DNA of 13,688 nt. Origin: Candidatus Bathyarchaeota archaeon. GTDB taxonomy: Archaea > Thermoproteota > Bathyarchaeia > Bathyarchaeales > DTEX01. Of this stretch, positions 6,607 through 13,688 are shown one piece after another (the stretch's first letter is position 1; the number at the start of each line of letters is the position of its first letter). A program made the translations under genes and the position numbers. Under the pieces are notes generated by a model. The model saw only the letters and a list, made by a program, of their open reading frames with translations, ran no database searches and had not been told where the DNA came from. Where the stretch lies: contig JAGGUU010000171.1 in assembly GCA_021158305.1 (NCBI GenBank), positions 1 through 13,688 of the forward strand, read 5' to 3'.

Positions 6607-6763
6607 AGGCAAGCCAGATAGGCGGATCACAGGCCAAGATAGGCACGACACAGCTTAAGACATTGATCTCCCCATACAGCATAGCGCTAGCAATTATAGC
6701 GTCCTCAGCCGCTTACATTACTCGGAAAGTCATGCGAAAACCTCTACAAACGAGGCCAGAGGT
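6607..6763 (+). other. Array 2 tail with an open frame ending in a hydrophobic stretch
   Basis: After the last repeat there are 157 bases with no further repeat. One frame stays open from the last spacer through the repeat to 6767, and its unique part ends in a hydrophobic stretch and basic residues (SIALAIIASSAAYITRKVMRK, about 6676-6738), like a membrane anchor. It has no start outside the array, so it is either chance or a remnant cut by the array. A short hairpin CCTC-N7-GAGG (6741-6755) lies near the end, but no T-run follows it. Array 2 and csa3 converge on this stretch. Confidence 0.3.
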
Positions 6764-7429
6764 TTAGGGTGGCTTGTTCTCAGTATTATTACTTGGTGGG
6801 CTACCTTGATCTATTCTACTATATCCTAGCTCCGTAAGCTTGTATCTTTTCTCAACCTTCTCGACTAGACCTAACTCGACCAGTTTTTTCAGCCTTCTCC
6901 ATACCGACGATCTACTCATGCTTAGGGTTGAGCAGATGTCACTAAACTTTTTCGAAGATTGCGCGAGCGCTTCGAGGATCATAGTATCCTCACGATCCAG
7001 ACCTATTTTCGCCATTATTCTAAGCGGGAGTACTGCGATAGTTGAAGAATCTTCGCTCTCCACCTCCAGCTCGGCTTCATAGGCGCCGACACTCAGGAAG
7101 GCTGCCAGTAGCTCAAGTATAATGATCCTCTGCCCCCCGCTTACGTTTAAGACTATTTTCTCGCCACTTCGGAGAACATCCAAAGCCAGTTTCCTCAAGA
7201 ATGAAACCGCCTTCGAGAAGTCCTGGGAGGGTATGCGAAGCTTCTCGATCGAGACCTCTGGCATAGACCTACAGACAATCTGCTGGAGGGTTGAGAAAGC
7301 CTTCTCAGCTCTTGGATCATCTTTCTCCGGCACCACAACTATTATCCTATCGCCAGCCTTTAGCCCCCGGCGGAGGATCGCTCTTAGTGCGAACTTCTCA
7401 TCGAAGCCTAGGGTGGTGATTAGGATCAT
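6764..7429 (-). CDS. csa3: Csa3, CARF and winged-helix CRISPR regulator
   Basis: Csa3 proteins are transcription factors of type I-A loci, with an N-terminal CARF (Rossmann-like) domain that binds cyclic oligoadenylate and a C-terminal winged helix that binds DNA. From ATG 7429 it has 221 residues. The CARF half (about 1-140) opens MILITTLGFDEKF and contains NVSGGQR (95-101), both typical of the ligand pocket. The winged helix (about 145-205) includes SMSRSSVWRRLKKLVELGLVEKV, and the tail is polar. An in-frame GTG at 7438 is possible but lies inside the likely ribosome binding site, so ATG is preferred. It is divergent from csa5, with a perfect inverted repeat between them, which suggests that it controls the interference operon and perhaps itself. 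Its 3' end faces array 2. Confidence 0.9.
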   Translation of the reverse strand: MILITTLGFDEKFALRAILRRGLKAGDRIIVVVPEKDDPRAEKAFSTLQQIVCRSMPEVSIEKLRIPSQDFSKAVSFLRKLALDVLRSGEKIVLNVSGGQRIIILELLAAFLSVGAYEAELEVESEDSSTIAVLPLRIMAKIGLDREDTMILEALAQSSKKFSDICSTLSMSRSSVWRRLKKLVELGLVEKVEKRYKLTELGYSRIDQGSPPSNNTENKPP

Positions 7430-7434
7430 CCGCC

Positions 7435-7440
7435 TCACCT
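7435..7440 (-). promoter_or_regulatory. Ribosome binding site that selects the csa3 start
   Basis: On the minus strand AGGTGA lies five bases before ATG 7429. It contains the competing in-frame GTG at 7438, so the two cannot both be used well. The caveat is that the TATA-like element at 7455-7460 predicts initiation near 7432, which would leave this motif outside the mRNA; in that case ATG 7429 would be translated almost leaderless. Confidence 0.5.
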
Positions 7441-7459
7441 ATGCGGAATCATCGATATT

Positions 7460-7483
7460 AAGTTTCCGGTCTCTGAGAAACTT
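7460..7483. promoter_or_regulatory. Candidate operator between csa3 and the interference operon
   Basis: AAGTTTC (7460-7466) and GAAACTT (7477-7483) form a perfect 7-base inverted repeat with a ten-base centre. The centre contributes to a second short palindrome, TCTC-T-GAGA (7470-7478). The element touches the TATA-like sequence of csa3 (7455-7460, minus strand) and lies 15-20 bases upstream of the csa5 TATA box. A factor bound here could repress csa3 and act on the interference operon from an upstream position. Csa3 itself is the obvious candidate. Confidence 0.6.
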
Positions 7484-7498
7484 TTTCTACATTCAGAT

Positions 7499-7509
7499 AA
7501 AACTTATAT
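7499..7509 (+). promoter_or_regulatory. TATA box of the interference operon
   Basis: AAAACTTATAT lies about 25 bases before the ATG at 7531, so the predicted transcription start coincides with that ATG and the mRNA may be leaderless. No other TATA-like element precedes any gene of the operon, and the gene overlaps downstream support one long transcript from this promoter. Confidence 0.55.
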
Positions 7510-7530
7510 CAGCCTCTGTGAATAAAAAAT

Positions 7531-7956
7531 ATGAGGTGCATGAGCGTGAGCCTTAACCTCAGGAGGTATCGCGAGGTTGCTGTCGCCCTTGCATCGGTTG
7601 GAGTCTATACAGAGAGCTACTCAATAATCGACAGAATAGCGAACGCCCTGGGACCAGAGAGCGTGATAAGGGCGATCTACGAGAATGGAAGAATCTTAGA
7701 GAGCGCTCTGAGAGCTGCGAAGAGCGGCGGAGAGGAGTGGATAAAGCCTTCAGAAGACTCAATCCTCATAAAAAGGAAGGATGAGCCTAAACCATACGCG
7801 ATTAAGGGCTCTCTTCCGAACGAAGCAATTCTAAGAGAGTTTTTAGAGGAGTCTAGTAAGGATATAACCGTGGCTAGAGCTGTTGCAAGTTATGCTATGC
7901 AACTAATAGCTTCAGCGATATCGCAGGAACCTAGGTCTAGAAGGGAGGGGGCATAA
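7531..7956 (+). CDS. csa5: Csa5, small subunit of the I-A Cascade
   Basis: Csa5 is the small subunit (Cas11-like) of the type I-A effector complex. It has 141 residues from ATG 7531, close to the roughly 150 of Sulfolobus Csa5, and appears largely helical. The core VASVGVY...RIANALGPESVIRAIYENGRILESAL matches my memory of the family, and its position as first gene before cas7 is the standard I-A order. The start is uncertain: ATG 7531 sits where transcription should begin, ATG 7540 gives MSVSLN, and GTG 7546 has GAGGTG (7533-7538) at an ideal seven-base distance. Its stop overlaps the cas7 ATG by one base (TAATG), and GGAGG seven bases earlier serves cas7. Confidence 0.82.
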   Translation: MRCMSVSLNLRRYREVAVALASVGVYTESYSIIDRIANALGPESVIRAIYENGRILESALRAAKSGGEEWIKPSEDSILIKRKDEPKPYAIKGSLPNEAILREFLEESSKDITVARAVASYAMQLIASAISQEPRSRREGA

Positions 7957-8966
7957 TGTTCCTAAGCATCTCCTTCCGGCTTCTAATGAATCTCGAAAGT
8001 CTTAACAGTGTCGAGTCAGTCGGTAATCTAGTCAGGCATAGAACCGCTCCGATAGTAGTCCCAGCGGAAAATGGTTACGCTATAAGGTTCGTTCCAGCGA
8101 TCTCAGGAGAAGCGCTAGCACACGCTTACCAGATGAGCCTTGTGGAGGAGGCTGAGAGGCTTAACCTCCCCCTAACCGAGGAAAGCCAGAGAGGAGAATT
8201 TCTCAAGTTCGCTGACGATGAACTCCTCAAGAAATATGGGATAGATATTCCGAAAAGCGAGGCCCAGATAAGGAAAACGGAGACGCAGATACTCTTAAAA
8301 GACGTAGTATGCGATATTGGAGGATTCCTCTATGCTGGCGAATACCCCGTCAAGAGAACCTCCCTGTTCCAGGTTGGATATATGATCCCAGCACTACAAG
8401 ATATTCGAGCAACAGCTCTCGAGGCGCAATTCCACGTTAGGCACGCCCCATCATCTATGAAGAGTTATCAGATACCGTATAACGTCGAGGTCGGATCAGC
8501 AATCTATACTTTCACCTTCACGATGTCATTCAAGGATATCGCAACACCTCTAACGGCGTTCGGGGATAGAAGCGAGACTGATGAAAAGAGGCTAATGGAT
8601 CAAAAGGAGGCTAGGACTAGGGCGGCGATATCAGCCTTAGCTTCATTTATAACGCTCCTTCCCTTCGGAGCTAAGAAGAGCAGATTCATGCCAAACATGG
8701 AATACCTATCAGCTATAGCGGCATGCTCAAGCGATAAAATCTTCCTAGCATCCCCTGGGAACTCGAGAGACTTCATTAAGGATACGGTTGAGAGGACTAG
8801 AGAGTATGTGAATCTGATGGAGAAGATTAGAGGGAGTAAACCTGAGCTGAGGCTCATAACCTTAGATAGGGAAGGGGCTGCGGAAGGCGTAGAAGGCATA
8901 GAGGTTACGAAAACCCCCGAAGCCTTCGCTAAAAGAATAGTTGAAGTGCTTGAAGAAAAGCGATGA
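7956..8966 (+). CDS. cas7: Cas7 (Csa2), crRNA-binding backbone of Cascade
   Basis: Cas7 polymerises along the crRNA and forms the Cascade filament. The 336-residue length fits Csa2. The N-terminal family signature is clear: MNLESLNSVESVGNLVRHR, then IRFVPAISGEALAHAY (about 43-58), the conserved strand-helix of the Cas7/DevR superfamily RRM fold. A middle insertion includes KTETQILLKDVVCDIGGFLYAG, and the later GAKKSRFMPNMEY is also usual in this family. The ATG at 7956 has GGAGG seven bases upstream and overlaps the csa5 stop by one base; its own stop overlaps cas5 (ATGA). Tight coupling fits a subunit made in many copies from the operon, and the strong binding site may raise its yield. Confidence 0.95.
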   Translation: MFLSISFRLLMNLESLNSVESVGNLVRHRTAPIVVPAENGYAIRFVPAISGEALAHAYQMSLVEEAERLNLPLTEESQRGEFLKFADDELLKKYGIDIPKSEAQIRKTETQILLKDVVCDIGGFLYAGEYPVKRTSLFQVGYMIPALQDIRATALEAQFHVRHAPSSMKSYQIPYNVEVGSAIYTFTFTMSFKDIATPLTAFGDRSETDEKRLMDQKEARTRAAISALASFITLLPFGAKKSRFMPNMEYLSAIAACSSDKIFLASPGNSRDFIKDTVERTREYVNLMEKIRGSKPELRLITLDREGAAEGVEGIEVTKTPEAFAKRIVEVLEEKR

Positions 8967-9859
8967 AGATGATTCTGGGATTAACCGTTAAAGCGGAATA
9001 TCATTGGGGCTATTGGATAAGGACACCCTTCTCAAGTAAGCTTCAAGCTACTCTTCCGCTACCGCCACCAACAACTCTTCTAGGAGCCTTAGCAAGCTAC
9101 TTGGCTAGGGAGGGGCTTCTCAAAGATCCGAGCGGTAAAAAGATCTCTGGAGAGATTCTCTCACTAGAGATAAAGATGAAGAGAAGAAGTAGAATCGATT
9201 TTAGAAGCCCAGCCTCAATTCTGGATGATGCCCTAATCACTGCGTCGGCAGCCCTCCCAAAGAATGGAAAAGCGTTTATGATAGATGACTTAAACAGGTA
9301 TGTAACCCTACTCTTTCAACAGAAGATCCCGGAAAGGGTTTACGAAGGAAGGATGCCGAGGAGATATCTGCCAAAATATAGGTCTGGAGCGATCTACTGC
9401 GGGAAAGTATATTATCCCTCTGGTCTAGTTGATGTAGCTTATCTATTCGATTACTCGAAACTTGAGGAGAGGATAGACGGCGACCCTATTCCGATTCTTG
9501 TGGAGGCTGGATGGAATATTAGTAGGATAGGCAGTAAGGAGTCGCTTGTTACCGTTAGGAGAGTATCTTACGTTAAGCTGGATGAGTCGGAGGTCGGTAG
9601 GGGAAAGGTGAGGACCAGGTTCTATTTCCCATCGAGGGCCGGAAGCGTTCTTGAAGGACAATCCTATACCGAGGTTTTCTGGAGAAGGGGTTGGGGACGA
9701 TATGATCAGCCGGTCTTTGAAGAGTATCTAATCCCCGGTTCTAGGAATCCGATAAAATCTTCTGAGATAGTTGTTGATGCTGAGGCTTATGCCAAGCTAG
9801 ATGAGGACGTTATCATAGTCTTTCCACCTCCTGGGGCTGAAGGCTATGAATGGGGTTAG
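8963..9859 (+). CDS. cas5: Cas5, Cascade subunit that caps the crRNA handle
   Basis: Cas5 binds the 5' handle of the crRNA next to the first Cas7. The N-terminal RAMP signature is unmistakable: FSSKLQATLPLPPPTTLLGALASYLA (about 24-49), where PPPTTLLGAL is the Cas5 hallmark. At 298 residues it is longer than many Cas5 proteins (about 200-250), the extra length lying in the C-terminal half after the first RRM-like domain. It starts at ATG 8963 inside the cas7 stop (ATGA, 4-nt overlap); a second ATG two codons later is possible. Its end overlaps the cas3' start by 14 nt. In this locus it should recognise the AUUGAAAG handle produced by Cas6. Confidence 0.92.
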   Translation: MKMILGLTVKAEYHWGYWIRTPFSSKLQATLPLPPPTTLLGALASYLAREGLLKDPSGKKISGEILSLEIKMKRRSRIDFRSPASILDDALITASAALPKNGKAFMIDDLNRYVTLLFQQKIPERVYEGRMPRRYLPKYRSGAIYCGKVYYPSGLVDVAYLFDYSKLEERIDGDPIPILVEAGWNISRIGSKESLVTVRRVSYVKLDESEVGRGKVRTRFYFPSRAGSVLEGQSYTEVFWRRGWGRYDQPVFEEYLIPGSRNPIKSSEIVVDAEAYAKLDEDVIIVFPPPGAEGYEWG

Positions 9860-11576
9860 CGTGCTCCAATTATATAGGAATGCTTGCGAGGCCTTGGGGT
9901 GGATTCCTCGCAGGCTGATAGAAGAAGCTTTGAGAAGGCTAGACGAAGGAGTCAATCCATTGATCGTTAAGCTTCCGACAGGCTATGGTAAGACTTCAAT
10001 AACTCTAAGTATGGGGTTAGCGTGCCGTGAAAGCGGTGCTGGCTGGCTTAGAGTAATCCACGTCCTCCCGATGAGATCTATAGTTGATGACGTGGAGTTC
10101 AGGTTGAGAGAAAACCTGCAAAAGATTGGTCTTGCAGAAATTGGGGTGTATAAGCAGTACATGGGATCCCCGATGACGCCTTTCTATTGCGGTAGGGGGA
10201 TCATCGTAACTACGTTAGACACATTCATGATGAATCTTTTCAAGGTTCCGGCATCTGAGTTCAGGAAGCTTATAGAACTCGGATACGCGCATTACGATAT
10301 CCCGAGGGCGAACATCTATTCCTCTGCCATAGTATTTGACGAATTTCACCTCCTATCCGGTCTTGGAGGTTTAAGTGAGGAGTTAAAATCTTTAACATCC
10401 ACGCTAGCGGCAGTTAGAGCCTTATGCGAGGTCGGAGTACCTCTCGTAATCTCTACGGCAACCCTCCCAGAGATTTTGATCGAAGCCATTAGTAGGATTT
10501 TAAGGAGAGCTGGCATAGAATTTCACGAGAAGAACATTCTACGATGGGGCGAGCTAAGGGATAGATCATTCGAAGAATATAGAAGAGCTGTAAAGGTTTC
10601 ACTCGAAGTCATCGAGAAGCACGACGTCATGAAAATCCTGAAGGAGAGTCACGGGAGGAGAGTTCTGTTTGTGGCGAATAAGGTTGAGAAAGCCGTAGAG
10701 ATATTCAGAAAAATCCGCCAAAATCTAGGAGTAGAGACCCGCGTGACCCTACTGCATGGGAGGCTACGCGAGGATGTAAAAAGGCAGAGGGTTAAAGATA
10801 TTGATGAGGCAAAGGTAGTCGTTGCAACTCAAGTAGTTGAGGCGGGGATCGATAAGAACTTCGATATTCTAATAACCGACCCGTGCCCTCTCGATAGGCT
10901 CATCCAGAGAGCTGGAAGGATTGCAAGATTCAGAGAGTCAGCTAGCGGAAAGATCTACGTGATAGAGCTGGTGGATGATGAACCATACTCCGGAGTTTAC
11001 AGCGGAGAGCTAACTAAAGACTCCATGAACGCTCTGGAAGAGCTAAACGGAAGCAGTTTCCCAAAGCTCGAATTTGAGGAGGTACTTCTCGAGAAGATGG
11101 AGCAGGTTTATAGTCGTCACATAAGCCCATCGTCTCTCCTAGATTCCAGAAGGCTCAGAATATTAATCGATCTTGACGAGCAGCCTCTCTTAGGTAGAGA
11201 GGATGCTAAACAAGCTCTTACGAACCTAGAAGGATTCACGGACTCCTTTGGATTGGTCGCGGTCTTCGATGCCTCGGAGATCAGCAAAGGCTTCTCCTAC
11301 GAGTTTAGCGTTGGTGTTTCAGAGAATATGGCAAGAAAGATATTAGGGTCTGAAGGAATCGTGGTCGTGAGAAGTGCATCCGTGCGTAGCCTTGGAGAAT
11401 ACATCAATGAAGCCATAAAGGATATCGGAGAGTTTAAATTGATAAGCCTTAGAGAGGACTCGATTAAGAAGCTCCTAAACAAGAAGGAGCCTTTAACGAT
11501 CTCGCTCCTCAAGCATGGCATAGAAGGACTCGCAGTAAAGAGAATAGATCCTGTGGAGGGGCTTGTGCGGACATGA
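9846..11576 (+). CDS. cas3': Cas3' helicase, separate from the nuclease
   Basis: Superfamily 2 helicase that unwinds target DNA after Cascade binding. In type I-A it is encoded apart from the HD nuclease, as here. At 576 residues it shows all main motifs: Walker A LPTGYGKTS (K49), DEFH at 165-168, STAT at 203-206, motif V VVATQVVEAGID (about 325-336) and motif VI QRAGRIAR at 354-361. No HD domain is present at either end; the next gene supplies it. About 200 residues follow motif VI, forming the usual C-terminal part. ATG 9846 overlaps cas5 by 14 nt; GTG 9861, just after the cas5 stop, is an alternative that would lose five residues before the first helix. The stop overlaps cas3'' by 4 nt. 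Confidence 0.95.
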   Translation: MNGVSVLQLYRNACEALGWIPRRLIEEALRRLDEGVNPLIVKLPTGYGKTSITLSMGLACRESGAGWLRVIHVLPMRSIVDDVEFRLRENLQKIGLAEIGVYKQYMGSPMTPFYCGRGIIVTTLDTFMMNLFKVPASEFRKLIELGYAHYDIPRANIYSSAIVFDEFHLLSGLGGLSEELKSLTSTLAAVRALCEVGVPLVISTATLPEILIEAISRILRRAGIEFHEKNILRWGELRDRSFEEYRRAVKVSLEVIEKHDVMKILKESHGRRVLFVANKVEKAVEIFRKIRQNLGVETRVTLLHGRLREDVKRQRVKDIDEAKVVVATQVVEAGIDKNFDILITDPCPLDRLIQRAGRIARFRESASGKIYVIELVDDEPYSGVYSGELTKDSMNALEELNGSSFPKLEFEEVLLEKMEQVYSRHISPSSLLDSRRLRILIDLDEQPLLGREDAKQALTNLEGFTDSFGLVAVFDASEISKGFSYEFSVGVSENMARKILGSEGIVVVRSASVRSLGEYINEAIKDIGEFKLISLREDSIKKLLNKKEPLTISLLKHGIEGLAVKRIDPVEGLVRT

Positions 11577-12322
11577 AGCCAAAACCTCCTTACGCATTTA
11601 GAAATCATCCGCTAGTGGATCATATGACCGGATGCCTAAGAATCGTTGAAAAGTTCTTAGAGTTAAATCCAAACTATCTTCACATAGTGGGCGTAAGGCT
11701 TATGAAAGCCGGGCTGAACACAGCGGAGCCTGGGTTAATCGAAACTATGCTAAAGCTCGGCGCTATGATCCACGATATAGGCAAGGCTTATAGGCATTAT
11801 CAGGAAAGAGTCGAGAAGTACGGCGGAGGGTTCGAGTATCATGAAATATTGTCAGCAATCTCATGCTACAAGATCTTGTCTAACAACCTATCGCCGGAAA
11901 GCCAAGGTCTCAAGATATTATTGCTTATGGCGATCCTAAACCATCATCAAGCTTTCCGAGAAAGCATTCCGAAAATTCTTTCCGACACATACTTCGTTAG
12001 AAACGTGCTCCATATAGCTAAAGGTGGACTATGTGATAGCATCTCAAACCTAGAGCCGGCCTTAAAGATACTCGGATTAACAATCGAAGAAGTATTCGCA
12101 AAAGATTATCTAGAGTTTAAATCCCTTCTAGAAAAAGTTAGGTATGCATTGAAACTTTTTCTGCGGCGTAGATTTGATGATAATAGGAGGTGGCTAAAGC
12201 TGTACAGCCTCCTGATGTTCCCGATAATCCTGGCAGATAACCTAGATGCCTACGAGAAGAGGTCGGGATCTTCAAGTAGCCTAGTAATTGAGGAGCTTAG
12301 GAGGGCAATGGGAAATGTCTGA
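11573..12322 (+). CDS. cas3'': Cas3'' HD nuclease
   Basis: Metal-dependent HD-domain nuclease that degrades the target strand together with the Cas3' helicase. At 249 residues it has stand-alone Cas3'' length. Metal-ligand residues are visible in order: an N-terminal histidine in RNHPLVDHM (H12 or H17), the HD pair H67-D68 in MIHDIGK, H90 in YHEILSA, H124-H125 in NHHQA, and a late aspartate D222 in LADNLDAYE. All are intact, so an active enzyme is expected. ATG 11573 overlaps the cas3' stop (ATGA); the end overlaps cas8a2 by 8 nt. Confidence 0.94.
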   Translation: MKPKPPYAFRNHPLVDHMTGCLRIVEKFLELNPNYLHIVGVRLMKAGLNTAEPGLIETMLKLGAMIHDIGKAYRHYQERVEKYGGGFEYHEILSAISCYKILSNNLSPESQGLKILLLMAILNHHQAFRESIPKILSDTYFVRNVLHIAKGGLCDSISNLEPALKILGLTIEEVFAKDYLEFKSLLEKVRYALKLFLRRRFDDNRRWLKLYSLLMFPIILADNLDAYEKRSGSSSSLVIEELRRAMGNV

Positions 12323-13463
12323 AGAAAATGCGGATACGCTAAAGATTAGAATTCCGGAAGGCTTTCTAGTGCCGAGACTATACCTGTACTCCTTCCTCAA
12401 TATTATCGAAGCATCCAAGAAAGAAGTCGGCCAGTATGTAGTTCTGAGAAACGGAGACGTTTTCGAAGCGATTATTGAGGGAATAGAGATCGTGAAAGAG
12501 GTTATTGAGAACCGAAGAAAGGATGGTCTGCTTAGGAAGTTAAGGCTCGATACGTTGCCCATGAGCGGAAATGATAAGAGGATATTCATGAAGCTATGCT
12601 CTGAGCTTAGCTGCGAGCTAGATCCCGCAAAAATTCTCGAAGCCTATATCGACGTTCTCAGGTCGAGAGGGATTAACAGGCTTAAGGAAGGTCTTGAGAG
12701 ATTTGATATCGGTGCGAGGGGCTACTCCTTACCGAGCATATTCAAGTTAGAACTCTACGGCTTCACCCGAGGTCCCCTCTTTAGAGACGGCTTCTCGATG
12801 AATTCGATGATGAAAGTTAGCTCTGACTTCTTTATCCTAATGCTGGCCGGATACCTGTTGAGCAGAGTTGGGCGAGCAAGGGTTGATGAAAGAACTTGGG
12901 TTTCAGTTCACGTACTTCCATTAGAACTTGCTTGGTCGAGGAGCTCTTGGCAGAAATTACAGAACTTGCTTTCGGGTCTATGGCACGGTATTAGACCTGC
13001 AGATGCTCTGATACTTCATCTATTAATCAGTCTATGGAATCTATTGAGAAATGAGCCGCATAATCTAATAATCTTCGGGGTTATTGATCCAGCAGGGTCT
13101 AAGCCATCTGCCGTGAGCATAAGCGTAGATGCACCCTTAAAAGACATATATATGCGCGCTAGGGAGCTTCTGGACTACTTGCTGGAACGGGAGTGGAGTA
13201 GAAACGCTTTGAGCCGGCTTGTAAGAAAGGCTCTAAATCCTAACCAAGCTGGTAGAGAAATTGCGGAAAGACTTGTTAAGTTACTCTTTCTCTCGCTTCA
13301 AGGCGACATTAGAGCTCTTGAGGAATTATCGCTCCTAAGCTCAAGGCTTGAAATAACTACTTCCACGATAAAGCAACCGAAGGATCTAGAGCAGGAAATC
13401 TCAGACATGGCGAGAGATGCAAGAAGACTTGCTAAGGAGCTTCTAACTCGCAGAAAGATATGA
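12315..13463 (+). CDS. cas8a2: Cas8a2 (Csa4-type), large subunit of the I-A Cascade
   Basis: The large subunit should recognise the PAM and start R-loop formation. The 382-residue length is in the range of Csa4-type Cas8a2 (about 340-400). It has no strong catalytic motif. The middle segment YSLPSIFKLELYGFTRGPLFRDGFSMNSMMKVS (about 134-166), followed by hydrophobic helices, resembles Csa4 as I recall it. Most weight comes from position: csa5-cas7-cas5-cas3'-cas3''-cas8a2 is the standard I-A order and no other large-subunit candidate exists here. The start is ATG 12315 with GGAGGG (12300-12305) nine bases upstream; a TTG at 12288 would extend it by nine residues but has no such support. Last gene of the operon. 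The C-terminus is a charged helix. Confidence 0.8.
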   Translation: MSEENADTLKIRIPEGFLVPRLYLYSFLNIIEASKKEVGQYVVLRNGDVFEAIIEGIEIVKEVIENRRKDGLLRKLRLDTLPMSGNDKRIFMKLCSELSCELDPAKILEAYIDVLRSRGINRLKEGLERFDIGARGYSLPSIFKLELYGFTRGPLFRDGFSMNSMMKVSSDFFILMLAGYLLSRVGRARVDERTWVSVHVLPLELAWSRSSWQKLQNLLSGLWHGIRPADALILHLLISLWNLLRNEPHNLIIFGVIDPAGSKPSAVSISVDAPLKDIYMRARELLDYLLEREWSRNALSRLVRKALNPNQAGREIAERLVKLLFLSLQGDIRALEELSLLSSRLEITTSTIKQPKDLEQEISDMARDARRLAKELLTRRKI

Positions 13464-13520
13464 GCTACGGAGTCGATATCGTACTTTTATAGAAATAACG
13501 TTAGGGGTTGATATTTGGTA

Positions 13521-13688
13521 CTACTTTGTAGTAATATATGTGATTAACTGGTTCTCCTCCAGTATGTTCTTTAATTTATAGACAGCCTCATAGACTTCAC
13601 GCTCCGTCTTCGCACCTGTACACACTAATTTTCCGCTCGCAAACATCAAGATAACCACCTTCGGCTCCATCATCCGGTAGATTAAGCC
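13521..13688 (-). CDS. tbp: TATA-binding protein, C-terminal fragment
   Basis: The last 168 bases encode, on the minus strand, 55 residues and a TAG stop; the 5' part lies outside the window. The frame reads GLIYRMMEPKVVILMFASGK and continues with LVCTGAKTEREVYEAVYKLK, which is the second half of the conserved TBP repeat (LIYRM, PKVV, FxSGK, VxTGAK). TBP binds TATA boxes and is essential, so this marks chromosomal backbone just beyond the CRISPR locus. It converges with cas8a2, with 57 bases between the stops and no clear terminator in them beyond a short T-run near 13482. Confidence 0.93.
   Translation of the reverse strand, partial: GLIYRMMEPKVVILMFASGKLVCTGAKTEREVYEAVYKLKNILEENQLITYITTK

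Noticed and set aside
6476..6682. Minus-strand open frame with repeated FNSLFEI
   Set aside because: This is the repeat read on the other strand, with spacer sequence between copies.
6741..6755. CCTC-N7-GAGG after array 2 as a decayed repeat or terminator
   Set aside because: The likeness to the repeat stem is only a few bases and no T-run follows, so neither reading is supported.
6840..7556. Plus-strand open frames opposite csa3
   Set aside because: Serine- and phenylalanine-rich translations opposite a convincing Csa3. The second also runs through the csa3-csa5 promoter region.
13519..13533. TACTAC-TTT-GTAGTA hairpin at the TBP stop codon
   Set aside because: A six-pair AT-rich stem overlapping coding sequence, without a T-run. 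Too weak to call a terminator.
1..13688. A second defence system, transposon, tRNA or riboswitch
   Set aside because: All space is taken by the I-A genes, arrays, leaders and the TBP fragment. I see no transposase, terminal repeats, tRNA-like fold or Cas10.

Overview
The window is one complete archaeal type I-A CRISPR-Cas locus. The evidence for an archaeon, probably a thermophilic member of the Thermoproteota, is: the TBP (TATA-binding protein) gene fragment at the right edge, TATA-box promoters, the I-A-specific genes csa1, csa3, csa5 and cas8a2, heavy use of AGG/AGA and ATA codons, and a repeat whose 3' end gives the AUUGAAAG crRNA handle known from Sulfolobales. I cannot name the species from the sequence.

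Layout, left to right: a leftward promoter-like element (40-78); cas6 on the minus strand (101-964); CRISPR array 1 (1069-2266; 19 repeats, 18 spacers, crRNA on the minus strand); its leader (2267-2376); the adaptation operon csa1-cas1-cas2-cas4 on the plus strand (2455-5286); the leader of array 2 (5287-5402); CRISPR array 2 (5403-6606; 19 repeats, 18 spacers, crRNA on the plus strand); a 157-base tail without a clear gene; the regulator csa3 on the minus strand (6764-7429); a short divergent promoter region; the interference operon csa5-cas7-cas5-cas3'-cas3''-cas8a2 (7531-13463), in which every gene overlaps the next; and the 3' end of a TBP gene on the minus strand (13521-13688), which marks the end of the locus.

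How it works together: Csa1, Cas1, Cas2 and Cas4 select and integrate spacers. Their operon sits between two leaders that point away from it. The leaders share a 48-base identical block, so both arrays probably fire and grow under the same signals. Cas6 cuts both pre-crRNAs at the same repeat. Csa5, Cas7, Cas5 and Cas8a2 form the I-A Cascade, which recruits the separate helicase (Cas3') and HD nuclease (Cas3''). Csa3 (ligand-sensing CARF domain plus winged helix) is placed to control the divergent interference operon.

The protein content is a known system. I see no undescribed effector. The less obvious signals are in the non-coding DNA: nested inverted repeats around the TATA box of both leaders, a perfect 7+7 inverted repeat between csa3 and csa5, a weaker one before csa1, and differences between the distal ends of the arrays.
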